From the NCBI GenBank assembly GCA_964392265.1, contig CAYMOS010000004.1, positions 62,001 to 126,000 on the forward strand: a DNA stretch of 64,000 bases, written 5' to 3'. This DNA comes from CALMAK01 sp964392265 (lineage in GTDB: Bacteria; Patescibacteriota; Saccharimonadia; Saccharimonadales; Saccharimonadaceae). The position numbers were made by a program, and so were the translations under genes. Positions 9,876 through 18,970 of this stretch are shown in pieces; position 1 is the stretch's first letter, and the number at the start of each line of letters is the position of its first letter. The notes below the pieces were generated by a model. The model was not told where the DNA came from. It searched no databases and was given only the letters and a program-made list of their open reading frames with translations.

Positions 9876-10901
9876 CTAATGAACAATCCCGCCTCCAAGA
9901 CATATGTCGCCATCATATATCACCACTGACTGCCCGGCGGTGACTGCACGTTGTGATTCAACAAGCTCCACCCTGGACCCTTGCAGCTGAGCAGCAATCA
10001 ACGGGGCACGATGACGAATCCGAATCTGGTATTCGCCATCAGCGGGTATATCGTTAATCCAATGGAGTGACTGCAACTGAATAGCTTTCTTCCAAAGCCC
10101 TTCATCATTGAGCTGTGTCGTAACATAAACCTCGTTTTTATCCATGTCCTTACCTGCGACGTAATAGGGCAATCCACCCCCGACATCTAGTCCGTGGCGT
10201 TGACCAATTGTATAAAAGATTGCTCCTTCATGATATCCCAATACCTCGCCCGACCGTCGATCGATAATCTTCCCAGGAACCGTCTCAATATACTGGCTGA
10301 GGAAATCGCGAATCCCTACCTTGCCCACAAAACAAATCCCCATACTCTCCTTTTTGGTTGCCGTATACAGTCCTCGTTCTTTCGCTAGCTCGCGCACCTC
10401 TTCTTTGGTGTAGCCTCCTAGTGGAAACAGGGTTTTCTCTAGCGCTGCTTTGGTGACTCGATACAAAAAATAGGTCTGGTCTTTGTTCTCATCTTTTGCC
10501 CTCAACAGTCGGCCGTCCTGGGTACGTGCATAGTGACCGGTGGCAATCCTATCTGCCCCATCAGCCACGGCCGCCTCAAGAAACAACTTGAACTTCACCT
10601 CTTGGTTACACATAATATCCGGGTTGGGGGTGCGACCAGCCTTATATTCATCAATCATGTAATCAACAACATTTTGTTTGTACTCTTTTTCGAAATCAAA
10701 CACCTTAAAATCAATGTTGAGCTGGACGGCAACTCGTTTCGCATCAGCCAGATCGTCCGCCCATGGACACTTCATGCCGGGGAGATCTTGCGTCCAGTTT
10801 TTCATATAGACGCCCGTGACGTCATAGCCTTGTTCGACCAGTAGCGCAGCCGTCACACTACTATCAACACCGCCGCTCATACCAACGTAGACACGTGTCA
10901 T
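9876..10901 (-). CDS. mnmA: tRNA-specific 2-thiouridylase MnmA
   Basis: The start at 10901 (MTRVYVGMSGGVDSSV) overlaps the upstream stop as ATGA; a longer frame exists but lacks homology character. The 341-aa protein has the PP-loop GMSGGVDSS that adenylates U34, a DIMCNQ catalytic cysteine and the second cysteine in SMGICFVGK, followed by the C-terminal tRNA-binding beta-barrel. It makes 2-thiouridine at the wobble position of Lys, Glu and Gln tRNAs, taking sulfur from a cysteine desulfurase. One is encoded two genes upstream, a functionally sensible operon. Confidence 0.95.
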   Translation of the reverse strand: MTRVYVGMSGGVDSSVTAALLVEQGYDVTGVYMKNWTQDLPGMKCPWADDLADAKRVAVQLNIDFKVFDFEKEYKQNVVDYMIDEYKAGRTPNPDIMCNQEVKFKLFLEAAVADGADRIATGHYARTQDGRLLRAKDENKDQTYFLYRVTKAALEKTLFPLGGYTKEEVRELAKERGLYTATKKESMGICFVGKVGIRDFLSQYIETVPGKIIDRRSGEVLGYHEGAIFYTIGQRHGLDVGGGLPYYVAGKDMDKNEVYVTTQLNDEGLWKKAIQLQSLHWINDIPADGEYQIRIRHRAPLIAAQLQGSRVELVESQRAVTAGQSVVIYDGDICLGGGIVH

Positions 10902-11512
10902 GACGCAACCCCACCAACATAAAAGGCAATGATGCGGCCAAACTCTCCAAATGCCAACCACCATCCACGTGGCGTCAGCCACCACCACCAATCCCAATCT
11001 TTGTCAGTTGTCGGTGATGTACGAATCAAAACGTTGTCCTCACTCGTCAACACACCAAATTCCAGTGCAGCGCGGCGCATATGATACCCTGACGTCACCA
11101 AAATAATATCGTTGATCTCTCGACTTTTTAGCAATAATCGGGTTTTTTCAGCGTTCTGCCTCGTATTTTCTGACATTTCCTCGATCAAAATGTCGGTAGT
11201 TGGTACACCTTGGCTAATCGCATCAAGACGCATAGCTGCAGCATTACTAGGACCTTCCTTGTCTTCGGCGGCACCCGAGAAGATAATTACTGGCGCCCAG
11301 CCATTTTTATACATATCAACCGCATGCTTGGTGCGTGCCGTCGTGTCGCCACCGCTAATTGCCACAATCGCTCCTGCTGCTGTACAACCTTCGCGCGTTG
11401 TTGGCTTGCCTTGGCCACCAGGACATAACGAAAAGCTATTCGGTTGCAAATACACGCTCAGTCCAATAACTGTAATGACAATCAGCGCAAAGGCAATAAT
11501 CAGCCACTTCAT
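10898..11512 (-). CDS. YdcF/SanA-like DUF218 membrane protein
   Basis: The 204-aa form starting MKWLIIAFALIVITVIGL at 11512 has an N-terminal membrane anchor and a DUF218 fold: AIVAISGGDTTAR, then EMSENTRQNA and VTSGYHMRRA, the typical family core. DUF218 proteins are envelope-associated and of uncertain biochemical role (SanA/ElyC-like). It starts 2 nt after the cysteine desulfurase stop and overlaps the mnmA start, so it is embedded in the thiolation operon. The C-terminal Trp-rich stretch DWDWWWWL followed by a second hydrophobic segment is unusual. Confidence 0.85.
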   Translation of the reverse strand: MKWLIIAFALIVITVIGLSVYLQPNSFSLCPGGQGKPTTREGCTAAGAIVAISGGDTTARTKHAVDMYKNGWAPVIIFSGAAEDKEGPSNAAAMRLDAISQGVPTTDILIEEMSENTRQNAEKTRLLLKSREINDIILVTSGYHMRRAALEFGVLTSEDNVLIRTSPTTDKDWDWWWWLTPRGWWLAFGEFGRIIAFYVGGVAS

Positions 11513-11514
11513 AC

Positions 11515-12672
11515 CTACCGTCCCATCCTTGCGTATTCTGCCGTCACTACCTCGGTAATGATTTCGACCGCTTGCTGGCAATTCTCCTCGTCAGAGCCTT
11601 TACCAAGAGAGATGCGAATACTGCCGTCTGCCACTTCTGGTGCCAGGCCAATGGCTGTCAGTACGTGCGACCGCGTCCCTTTATTCGCAGCACAGGCACT
11701 CCCCGTCGCCACTAACACCCCGCGTGTTTCTAACGCAAATAAGACGCGTTCGGCATCAATACCAGGGAATGACACATGCAGAAAATTCGGTAACTGATAT
11801 TTCGTATTGCCAGACACCACCATATCTTCAAACCGATCAACCAGATACTGCCGCATACTATCACGCAACTTGCCGAGGCGCTCGGCCTCATGCCGACGAT
11901 GCTTTTCTGCCCGCTGAAGTGCTGTCATAAATCCAATCACACCAGCAACATTCTCAGTCCCACTACGAAGCCCTCGTTCTTGCCCCCCACCGACAACCAC
12001 CGGGCGAAGGCTGACGTGGCTCGCCGTCCACAATAGCCCGACTTGTTTCGGGCCATATACTTTACCGGCATTCAGTGTCATCATATCAACACCCAATCGC
12101 GAAAGATGAATATCCACCAGCCCCAACCCCTGCGAGGCATCAGTATGAACATACAAGGGGCGCTTTTCGCCAGCCGCTCGCCTACGCAAGCGCTCTTTAC
12201 GGGCAATTTCAACGATTTCACGAATTGGCTGCAACGTCCCAATCTCATTATTAGCAAGCGCCACACTAATAAGTTGCGTTTCGGGGCGCACGGCTACCGC
12301 CACCTGCCTGGCATCAACCCTCCCGTATGGCGAGACTGCAACGCGCGTATTGTCGTATTGATCGGCCGCCGCCAGCACTGCATGATGCTCAACCGCCGAG
12401 ACAATCACATGGCTATCTTGGGCACCAGAAAATGCAAGATTGATCGATTCTGTCGCCCCTGCCGTCATGACAATTTCGTTGCCTCTAGCGCCAACTACCT
12501 GCGCAATAGCGTCCTTCGCCTCGTCATAGGCCTGGCGTACTTTGACCGCAGGACTATAGGGACTAGAGGGGTTATAAAAATCATCAAGAAAGTAGGGACG
12601 CATCGCTTCGAGCGCACGTGGATCCAACGGCGTTGCCGCGGCATAATCAAGATAAATATATGTATCGTTCAC
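11515..12672 (-). CDS. Cysteine desulfurase (NifS/IscS-like)
   Basis: A 385-aa PLP enzyme: YLDYAAATPLDPRALEAM N-terminus, SAVEHHAVL, HTDASQGLG, the lysine in GKVYGPKQVG, and the catalytic cysteine loop as GSACAANKG. It mobilises sulfur from cysteine, most plausibly for MnmA downstream (inference from operon). The start codon is GTG, placed exactly 7 nt after a TACAAT hexamer (12680-12685), implying a leaderless GTG message. Confidence 0.93.
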   Translation of the reverse strand: MNDTYIYLDYAAATPLDPRALEAMRPYFLDDFYNPSSPYSPAVKVRQAYDEAKDAIAQVVGARGNEIVMTAGATESINLAFSGAQDSHVIVSAVEHHAVLAAADQYDNTRVAVSPYGRVDARQVAVAVRPETQLISVALANNEIGTLQPIREIVEIARKERLRRRAAGEKRPLYVHTDASQGLGLVDIHLSRLGVDMMTLNAGKVYGPKQVGLLWTASHVSLRPVVVGGGQERGLRSGTENVAGVIGFMTALQRAEKHRRHEAERLGKLRDSMRQYLVDRFEDMVVSGNTKYQLPNFLHVSFPGIDAERVLFALETRGVLVATGSACAANKGTRSHVLTAIGLAPEVADGSIRISLGKGSDEENCQQAVEIITEVVTAEYARMGR

Positions 12673-12695
12673 TGTATCTATTGTAACACCTGACG

Positions 12696-13127
12696 TTACA
12701 GCAGCGGCTGGCCAGTACGAGGATCCCGATGGTAGACTTCGCGCATGACCCGTTCGAAATAAATACCGATCGCCGCCCGTAGATTAATAAATTCCTGGCC
12801 TTCAACTTTTTCGTATCGTGGGCCGGGGAGTGCCTTCCAGACAGCGTCATCACGGACCTCATACTTGACGGTCATTTGATGCAACTTTCCTGCAGCATCA
12901 CGCCATTCTTCATGCCAAATCCATACTCGTGGACCAGTATTAAAGAATTCGCGGCGATGGCCTTTGGCAATTGGACCAAACAGTTCGCGACCAATCTCGC
13001 TCTCTAGTTGAATCAGTTCGCGTTCGGTCAGACCACTGAGTGGTCGTGTTTTTTCGGTAGACGCAGTAATATCCGTCAGGCCGATAAGTTGTTTTAGTGC
13101 CCGACTAACTCTTAGACTGCGGTTCAT
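12696..13127 (-). CDS. Small hypothetical protein
   Basis: A 143-aa protein rich in Arg/Glu with MNRSLRVSRALKQLIG at the N-terminus and an aromatic middle (WIWHEEWRDAAGK). It has no membrane segment or recognised motif. It begins 2 nt after the stop of the next upstream gene, so the pair is certainly cotranscribed. Host-like codon use over the whole frame supports it being real. The function is unknown. Confidence 0.65.
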   Translation of the reverse strand: MNRSLRVSRALKQLIGLTDITASTEKTRPLSGLTERELIQLESEIGRELFGPIAKGHRREFFNTGPRVWIWHEEWRDAAGKLHQMTVKYEVRDDAVWKALPGPRYEKVEGQEFINLRAAIGIYFERVMREVYHRDPRTGQPLL

Positions 13128-13129
13128 GG

Positions 13130-13357
13130 CTATGCCGCCTTAGGCTTTCCCGTTTCCGCATTACGAACAATACTTAAACGATCGCCAAATTCAATAATTT
13201 TGGCCAGTGGCTGCTCCTCTACAGTATCTGTTTCTGGTTCAGTAAAAGATGCATCAAGAAGAGCCTCATCAAGGATTGCCCTGACCTCGTCTTCGGTATG
13301 GCCACTACGGTGACCGGGGATGTTGAAATGGTGGTGTTGACGATTTTGCTCCGTCAT
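13130..13357 (-). CDS. Small acidic hypothetical protein
   Basis: A 75-aa protein starting MTEQNRQHHHFNIPGH; this ATG is preferred over one two codons upstream because GGGAG lies 5 nt before it. It is hydrophilic and acidic in the centre, with a His-rich N-terminus. It is two-gene coupled with the 143-aa protein downstream. No family recognised. Confidence 0.6.
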   Translation of the reverse strand: MTEQNRQHHHFNIPGHRSGHTEDEVRAILDEALLDASFTEPETDTVEEQPLAKIIEFGDRLSIVRNAETGKPKAA

Positions 13358-13410
13358 ACTCACTCCCGCTTAATGATTGCTAGTGGGTCATTTTGTATCA
13401 ACCGTGTTTA

Positions 13411-14163
13411 TTAGATTGCGAAAAGCTCGCGCGCATTTGCCGTTGTTGCTGTCATTACCTCTTGCAAAGATATATTTCGATCATTTGCATGAAATGCTGC
13501 AACGTGTTTCACAAATGCTGGCTCATTCACTTTACCACGATATGGCGCTGGTGTCAAGAAGGGAGCGTCAGTTTCTAATACCATTTTTTCCAGTGGAATA
13601 TGGCGAAACATCGCCTGTTGCGCCTCATCCTTTGTAAATGTACTAATTCCGTTCACGCCGATGTAAAATCCATGCGTCAAGGCCCGTTCCAAGGTCGCGG
13701 CTGTATCAGTAAAGCTATGGAGTACCCCTTGGATGCCCGTAAAGTTATCAATCACTGGCCAAAAATCATCAAAAGCCTCCCGAACATGAAAACTCACAGG
13801 CAAGTCGTAGTCTACCGCCCACTGCAACTGCTCTTCAAGCGCCTTTATCTGAATAGCACGCGGTGAATGATTGTAATAATAATCAAGGCCAATCTCACCG
13901 ATCCCGACAATCTTGGGTGGTTTTTCAGCCAATAGCCGCCCAATATCCTGCCATCCGTCCTTGGTATCATGCGGATGCACCCCCACGACCGCCCAGGCAA
14001 GGTCGCGGTCTTGGACGAATTGAACTGCCTCACGTGAATCAGCCTCGCCGGTACCAACACAGAGCATCGCGACGTCTTCCTGAACCGCACGATCGTAGGC
14101 AGCTTCGCGGCCCTCAGGATAGAACTGAAGGTCATGAATATGACAATGAGAATCGACAAACAT
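13411..14163 (-). CDS. tatD: TatD family metal-dependent DNase/hydrolase
   Basis: The start MFVDSHCHIHDLQFYP at 14163 lies 1 nt after the metG stop; the longer open frame runs antisense into metG and is rejected. The 250-aa protein has the TatD metal ligands: DSHCHIHD, GIGEIGLDYY, PVSFHVREA, GVLHSFTD and LETDAPFLTP. TatD-type enzymes are 3'-5' DNases or related hydrolases. The TatD/MetG gene pair is common in bacteria, and cotranscription is nearly certain here. Confidence 0.93.
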   Translation of the reverse strand: MFVDSHCHIHDLQFYPEGREAAYDRAVQEDVAMLCVGTGEADSREAVQFVQDRDLAWAVVGVHPHDTKDGWQDIGRLLAEKPPKIVGIGEIGLDYYYNHSPRAIQIKALEEQLQWAVDYDLPVSFHVREAFDDFWPVIDNFTGIQGVLHSFTDTAATLERALTHGFYIGVNGISTFTKDEAQQAMFRHIPLEKMVLETDAPFLTPAPYRGKVNEPAFVKHVAAFHANDRNISLQEVMTATTANARELFAI

Positions 14164-14164
14164 T

Positions 14165-15652
14165 CTAGGCAACCTTAGGAGCGCGTGGATCAGTGGTGTG
14201 TTGATACACCTTTGGAAACAGAACCGAACCCTGAGGAACGATGACGCCAGTTTCAAAGGTTGCGTGAATCTTAGCGGCAGTATCGGGCAGAAATGGCACC
14301 AACAAGTCGCCAATCTGCAGCAGGACACCCACGCAGTGGCCAAGGATCTCATTGAGATGCCCCTCGGCCTCTGGATCGGTATCGCGGCGCTTAGCAACTT
14401 CCCATGGTTTGACATTCTCGATGTATTGATTCAAAGCGCGAACACTCACCCATACCTCATCAAGAGCCTTATTAAATTCAAGATCGTTCATGGCATCATG
14501 ATATTTCTTGGTGTCATGCTCGGTCTGACGAGCATCACCAATGACGCCTGCCTGGTAGCGAGTGATCATACTCGCGACACGCTGTACCACATTGCCAAGG
14601 TCATTGCCTAACTCGTTATTATAGGCATTCTCAAACTTCTCCCACGTAAAATCGCCATCATCAAGCGTCGGAATGTGACGCGAGAAGTAATAGCGGAAGG
14701 CGTCGAGGCCGTACTGATCAATCACCTCATTCGGATCAACCACGTTACCAACGGTTTTGCTCATTTTTTGACCACCACTGTCGATAAAACCATGCACCAA
14801 CAGTTTTTTAGGGAGAGGTAGACCAAGCCCCAGCAACATTGCTGGCCAAATCCCCGCATGAAAACGTAAGATATCTTTACCTACTACCTGCACCTCAGCC
14901 GGCCAGAAATCTTTCCATTCGGGCTTATCTGGATAGCCAATAATTGTGAGGTAGTTCGCTAATGCATCAATCCAAACATACATCACCTGACCAGGATCAC
15001 CTGGCACAGGTATTCCCCAACTTAGGTGCTTGGCTGGACGAGAAATACTGACATCCTGCAGGCCATCCTTAACCAATTCGAGAAACTCTTTCTTACGAAA
15101 TTCTGGTACGATCTTCATTTTACCTGCATCAATTGCTTCACGAATCTGGTCAGTAAACGCACTGGTTTTCAGGTAATAATTTTCCTCACTAAGACGCTGA
15201 TATGCCTGATTATGGTCAGGACAGACCCCGTTATTTTCGGCGGCTTCTTTATCAGTCACAAACGCCTCACAGCCAACACAGTACCAACCTTCATAGGTTC
15301 CTTTATAAATGTGCGGTAGCAGCTGTTGCCAGATATATTGTACGGCGCCGATATGATGTGGATCTGTTGTGCGGATAAAATCTGTATAGCTCGCCCCGAC
15401 CTTCTTCATCAGATTCTCGAAGTTTGGATACATTGAGTCGGTGTAGGCTTGCGGCGTCAGACCGGCAGCTTCGGCTTTGGCGGCAATCTTATTACCATGC
15501 TCGTCAGTCCCTACCTGAAAACGAACCTCACGGCCATTTTGCCGCTGGTACCTCGCCCAGGTATCAGCAATCAGGTAATCTAAGGAGTTACCGATGTGCG
15601 GCGTCCCATTGACGTACGGAATAGCAGTGGTGATGTATAAGTTTTTTCCCAT
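14165..15652 (-). CDS. metG: Methionine--tRNA ligase
   Basis: A 495-aa class I synthetase with the HIGH-type HIGNSLDYLIADTW, the zinc-knuckle region CVGCEAFVTDKEAAENNGVCPDH, and KMSKT as the KMSKS loop (GGQKMSKTVGNVV). It ends with the anticodon-binding helical domain and has no C-terminal EMAP-like extension. It is close to the usual length of short MetRS. The TACAAT hexamer at 15660-15665 ends 7 nt before the ATG, a leaderless arrangement. First gene of a metG-tatD unit. Confidence 0.96.
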   Translation of the reverse strand: MGKNLYITTAIPYVNGTPHIGNSLDYLIADTWARYQRQNGREVRFQVGTDEHGNKIAAKAEAAGLTPQAYTDSMYPNFENLMKKVGASYTDFIRTTDPHHIGAVQYIWQQLLPHIYKGTYEGWYCVGCEAFVTDKEAAENNGVCPDHNQAYQRLSEENYYLKTSAFTDQIREAIDAGKMKIVPEFRKKEFLELVKDGLQDVSISRPAKHLSWGIPVPGDPGQVMYVWIDALANYLTIIGYPDKPEWKDFWPAEVQVVGKDILRFHAGIWPAMLLGLGLPLPKKLLVHGFIDSGGQKMSKTVGNVVDPNEVIDQYGLDAFRYYFSRHIPTLDDGDFTWEKFENAYNNELGNDLGNVVQRVASMITRYQAGVIGDARQTEHDTKKYHDAMNDLEFNKALDEVWVSVRALNQYIENVKPWEVAKRRDTDPEAEGHLNEILGHCVGVLLQIGDLLVPFLPDTAAKIHATFETGVIVPQGSVLFPKVYQHTTDPRAPKVA

Positions 15653-15670
15653 TAGGTATATTGTACCAGA

Positions 15671-16345
15671 TTAGGTAATCATTGCCGCAACCGCATAGCG
15701 CCCGTCTGTGGCCTGTTGCCCTTTGAGAAACTGACCGTGCGAGAAATAGTGAGGGTTGGTTGAGATATCAACCGACGATACTTCGATGCTATCGGGTCGC
15801 ACCCCGGAGCATGCGAGCTGTTCGGTGAGAACGTTAATAAAGCTACGGTTGTCGAATGCGTGCAAGGGGTAGTCAGTACCATTTGGCGAGGGGGCCAGCC
15901 AAACTAACAATTCCTCTGGCCGCGATCCATACGTTTTGGTCATATATTTAACCGATTTGGTGCCACCGTACTGTTCGGTGCTATGGCGACCCAGATGCGA
16001 GATCATGACAGCATGATGTATCGGGTCATAGAGCACCGTCGCCACACAATCAGCAATAGGCAGAAGTATCGGCTGATTGATACGATCGGTCGAGACGCCG
16101 TCGCAACCAGGCATCAATCCGGGGTGCGCCGATGCATAATGACAAAAATCTTCCGTCTCAAAATCGGCATAGAACACCGCAGTGTGGTCAGATGGCATAC
16201 CTTGGCGCTGTAAAAACTGCTGGCGATTATGAATCGCCTCGGGCGTCAGCAATTCCCTGCCATCCTTCATCGAACCGTCAGCGATCGAGGAAACCGCTAC
16301 ACGAACATTGGCAGGAAAAACAGTTGGTTGGTCGGATGCTATCAT
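15671..16345 (-). CDS. YfiH/LACC1-type polyphenol oxidase/purine nucleoside phosphorylase-like protein
   Basis: A 224-aa protein. ADCVATVLYD carries the conserved Cys of the Cys-His-His metal site, HHAVMISHLGRHS replaces the usual HAGWRGT segment while keeping a histidine, and a DGVSTD segment precedes. YfiH relatives are reported to be purine nucleoside phosphorylases/adenosine deaminases. The divergent second motif makes activity uncertain. The start at 16345 follows TATACT by 7 nt; that 7-nt gap also contains AAGGAG, so it could be leaderless or use a minimal SD. Confidence 0.75.
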   Translation of the reverse strand: MIASDQPTVFPANVRVAVSSIADGSMKDGRELLTPEAIHNRQQFLQRQGMPSDHTAVFYADFETEDFCHYASAHPGLMPGCDGVSTDRINQPILLPIADCVATVLYDPIHHAVMISHLGRHSTEQYGGTKSVKYMTKTYGSRPEELLVWLAPSPNGTDYPLHAFDNRSFINVLTEQLACSGVRPDSIEVSSVDISTNPHYFSHGQFLKGQQATDGRYAVAAMIT

Positions 16346-16370
16346 ACTCCTTAGTATAAACGTAATGTTA

Positions 16371-16403
16371 GAACAAAGAAAATGAGCGCCACGGAGGGCG
16401 CTC
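16371..16403 (-). terminator. Intrinsic terminator downstream of the GC-rich 105-aa gene
   Basis: GAGCGCC (16384-16390) pairs with GGCGCTC (16397-16403) across a 6-nt loop, and on the minus strand the stem is followed by ATTTTCTTTG. It separates the GC-rich gene from the YfiH-like gene. Confidence 0.7.
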
Positions 16404-16556
16404 GTCCTAAAAAGGTCTGGCAGAATTCGTTGATAAACAAACTCGGGTGGTGCAGACCGCTTGTGCGGCCACAAGCCGAAGCTTCAAGGTCGCTCGATTT
16501 CGAGCACAATGTGGCCGTTGAGACGACCGTCTTGCGTGGGTGCCTACTTGCCGGTG

Positions 16557-16874
16557 TTAGCGGCGGCTACGTCGTCGAGGCTCACGTCGTCCGTGAGTCT
16601 CTCGCCGTAGAAAGGCTCGATGAGGAGCCATCCACTCGTCGTACTCCGACACCAGGCAGGCGAAGACTTCGCGGTCTGCGAGGAGGAGGTCAACTCCCTG
16701 AGTAGTAACGCGTGGAAACAGGTAACCGATATGAATCTCGGTTTCGTGCCTGCTGCCTATCTGATCGTCGGAGACGTCGCTTTCGACGTACATGACGGTC
16801 TTGAGCGCAAAGCCCTGTGCAATGGCCGACTCGACCATGGCGAGGGACGTAAGCTTAGTTCCAACAGCGATCAT
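16557..16874 (-). CDS. GC-rich hypothetical protein, compositionally foreign
   Basis: A 105-aa protein starting MIAVGTKLTSLAMVESA with a strong SD (GAAGGAG, 7 nt upstream) and a near-perfect promoter. GC content and third-position GC are clearly higher than in adjacent metG/rsmA genes. It ends in an Arg-rich tail (RREPRRRSRR), suggesting nucleic-acid binding. No family recognised. The style (GC-rich codons, strong SD, consensus sigma70-like promoter, untranslated leader) matches the island at 41.9-45.6 kb. The 150 nt between its stop and terminator contains no gene. Confidence 0.65.
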   Translation of the reverse strand: MIAVGTKLTSLAMVESAIAQGFALKTVMYVESDVSDDQIGSRHETEIHIGYLFPRVTTQGVDLLLADREVFACLVSEYDEWMAPHRAFLRRETHGRREPRRRSRR

Positions 16875-16927
16875 GGTGATCACTCCTTCAAGCTGCACCT
16901 ACCGGCCAGTCCGATAGGATAGTTTCA

Positions 16928-16956
16928 TTATAGCACAAAAATGTTATTTTGTCAAT
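16928..16956 (-). promoter_or_regulatory. Consensus promoter for the GC-rich 105-aa gene
   Basis: On the minus strand TTGACA (16951-16956) and TATAAT (16928-16933) are separated by 17 bp, a perfect sigma70-type promoter. Most host genes here show only a -10 hexamer, so this full consensus stands out. Confidence 0.8.
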
Positions 16957-17708
16957 AATTTCCACTGGTCGATACTGAGTTCTTGAGCGCGGGCCTCCGG
17001 GTCAATACCGGCGTTTTGCAACATGACATCAACATCAGATTTTGACATCTGCAGGCCGCCGGCCAGAGAACTACGCAACTTTTTGCGGCGCTCGCTAAAG
17101 CCAGCCCGAACGATACGGAAAAATGCCTTTTGATCTGCCTCTGCCACCAACGGTGCCGGGCGACGGCGTAATATGACTGTTTGGCTGTCGACCTCTGGCG
17201 GCGGTGTGAAATACTGGCGAGGCACCTCCACCCCTGTGGTCGCCTCGAAAAATACCTGGGCACTGACACTCAACATACTCATGCGTCCCGGAGGCGCGGC
17301 GATACGCTCAGCAACTTCTTTTTGTACCAAGATTACCACCATCTCAGGTGGATTAGCCGATTCAGATAGCTTCTGAACGATCTTACTGGTGATATAGTAG
17401 GGGACGTTTGCAACAACTTTATACCCTGCAGGGAGCCTCGAGAGGTCAAAATCCAGAATATCAGCATCAATAACTTCGAGATTTTTGCCAGGAAACTGCC
17501 CTGGCAGCTTGCGCGCCAAATCACGGTCAAACTCTACGGCGATGACGTTGCCCGATCGTCGCAATAACTCACTCGTCAGTGTCCCAAGCCCTGGACCAAT
17601 TTCTAATACGGTATCGTCTAACGCGAGATCGGCGTCATCAGCAATGGCCGCCAGTATCTCTCGATCGTGCAGCCAGTGTTGACCCAACGCTTTCTTGGGA
17701 CCGGCCAT
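16944..17708 (-). CDS. rsmA: 16S rRNA dimethyladenosine transferase RsmA (KsgA)
   Basis: A 254-aa protein with the canonical KALGQHWLHD start, SAM motif VLEIGPGLGTLT, acidic motif VEFDRDLA, and the catalytic NVPYYITS. A short C-terminal helical domain follows. It dimethylates two adjacent adenines in the 3'-terminal 16S helix during 30S maturation. Its stop lies in the promoter region of the GC-rich gene. The upstream G5/SLT-like gene ends 6 nt before the start, so they are likely cotranscribed. Confidence 0.95.
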   Translation of the reverse strand: MAGPKKALGQHWLHDREILAAIADDADLALDDTVLEIGPGLGTLTSELLRRSGNVIAVEFDRDLARKLPGQFPGKNLEVIDADILDFDLSRLPAGYKVVANVPYYITSKIVQKLSESANPPEMVVILVQKEVAERIAAPPGRMSMLSVSAQVFFEATTGVEVPRQYFTPPPEVDSQTVILRRRPAPLVAEADQKAFFRIVRAGFSERRKKLRSSLAGGLQMSKSDVDVMLQNAGIDPEARAQELSIDQWKLLTK

Positions 17709-17714
17709 AAAATG

Positions 17715-18926
17715 TTAGTACCAACCCTTTGATTTTGAATGAGCCACAGCATTTGCCCAGCTACCGTATCGCCCCTTGACATAGCCGTCCATCCAATTAA
17801 GAGAATTAACTGGGTTATGCGGATCACCAGGTACCTTACCACAAGGTAACGCCTGAGCTAGCCCACAGGCACCAGAACTGCCATTACGAGCATTCGGGTT
17901 CCAACCGCTTTCCTTCTGAACCAACCAGTCCGCGTAGCCCCAATCTTCCTGAGAGATCGACGACGCAGCCAACCATTCTGTTTTACTTCCTCCGCCGGTA
18001 TATGACATATACTCTGGTTTCGTACCACGAATCTCAACCTGTTGTTTAGCAGGGGTGACAATGACACTGTTAATCTCCTTGCGTTCAACTTCCTGGCCAT
18101 TTTTAATCAATGTTTCATAGGTCACACTACGCTTACCTTTTTCACCTGGCGTTTTGATTTCCTTGTAATTAACCGGTCGGTTGGCATCGCTGATAATTTC
18201 AGTGCCAAAATCAACCTCTTCTTCAACCGTCTTTGTCTGCTTGCCTTCACGCCAAACTTGCAGAACCATGCCCTCGGTAATCGCCGTTTCTCGTGACAGG
18301 GAAGCGCGATCATTCAATCCCATCGTAATACCTTTTTCAGCTAACAGCCCGCCAACGGTTGTCGCTTGAGTACGCACCGTCATTTCTTCGCCATAGAGTA
18401 CCAGCTGAAGAGCTGTCGCGCGTGTAATCACAAATTGTTCTGAGGCACCATCAGCCAATAGATTACTCGACTGCTTGGTCACTGCCTTATCTTCCGGATA
18501 CAGGGTGATTCCAGCATCTTTGGCAATCTGATCAGGTGACTGTGCGGCCGTCATCACTCTTTGGCGCGTTGCACCATCAATAACGACAAGAGGGCGTGCA
18601 CGGTAGATGTTCACCGAATACTCGCTCGCTACTAGCTGCTCGTCCAGAGATGGCTCGACTCGATCACGTGCATCAACCTCAATCCCCGCCTCATCAAGAG
18701 CACCCTTCACCGTTGCGGCTGTCGTCATAAATGACTGTTCTGAACCCCTATCAAAAAGGGTAATAAGTCGACTGCCCTCTGGACGTTTTTGATCATCAGC
18801 ATAGACGCGTGACGTGATGGCACCACCAACAAATAGTGCCGTAATAATCGCCACAGCCAACACTAGTCGCCCCCAGGACCGCACTACTAAATTCATGCCT
18901 CGCATCATGACATAGTTCTTTTTCAC
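17715..18926 (-). CDS. Secreted DUF348/G5-domain protein with lytic-transglycosylase-like C-terminus
   Basis: A 403-aa protein with a signal/anchor segment (about 17-37), three DUF348-like ubiquitin-type repeats (roughly 50-260), a G5 domain (GKRSVTYETLIKNGQEVERKE region) and a C-terminal soluble-lytic-transglycosylase-like domain with WLVQKESGWNPNARNGSSGACGLAQ, where the Glu is the likely catalytic residue. The order resembles YabE/Rpf-type cell-wall proteins. Start is GTG, 7 nt after TACAAT; that spacer also contains an SD-like GAAGGA. Role: peptidoglycan remodelling. Confidence 0.85.
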   Translation of the reverse strand: MKKNYVMMRGMNLVVRSWGRLVLAVAIITALFVGGAITSRVYADDQKRPEGSRLITLFDRGSEQSFMTTAATVKGALDEAGIEVDARDRVEPSLDEQLVASEYSVNIYRARPLVVIDGATRQRVMTAAQSPDQIAKDAGITLYPEDKAVTKQSSNLLADGASEQFVITRATALQLVLYGEEMTVRTQATTVGGLLAEKGITMGLNDRASLSRETAITEGMVLQVWREGKQTKTVEEEVDFGTEIISDANRPVNYKEIKTPGEKGKRSVTYETLIKNGQEVERKEINSVIVTPAKQQVEIRGTKPEYMSYTGGGSKTEWLAASSISQEDWGYADWLVQKESGWNPNARNGSSGACGLAQALPCGKVPGDPHNPVNSLNWMDGYVKGRYGSWANAVAHSKSKGWY

Positions 18927-18970
18927 TCCTTCTATTGTATCAAAAAATACGTGATTATGCTGTAGGTTTT

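Noticed and set aside
13411..14415. N-terminally extended tatD frame
   Set aside because: The extension is antisense-like readthrough of the metG 3' end; homology character begins at MFVDSHCH.
16382..16705. Plus-strand open frame opposite the GC-rich 105-aa gene
   Set aside because: It starts within a terminator hairpin and has no SD; the minus frame has a consensus promoter and SD.
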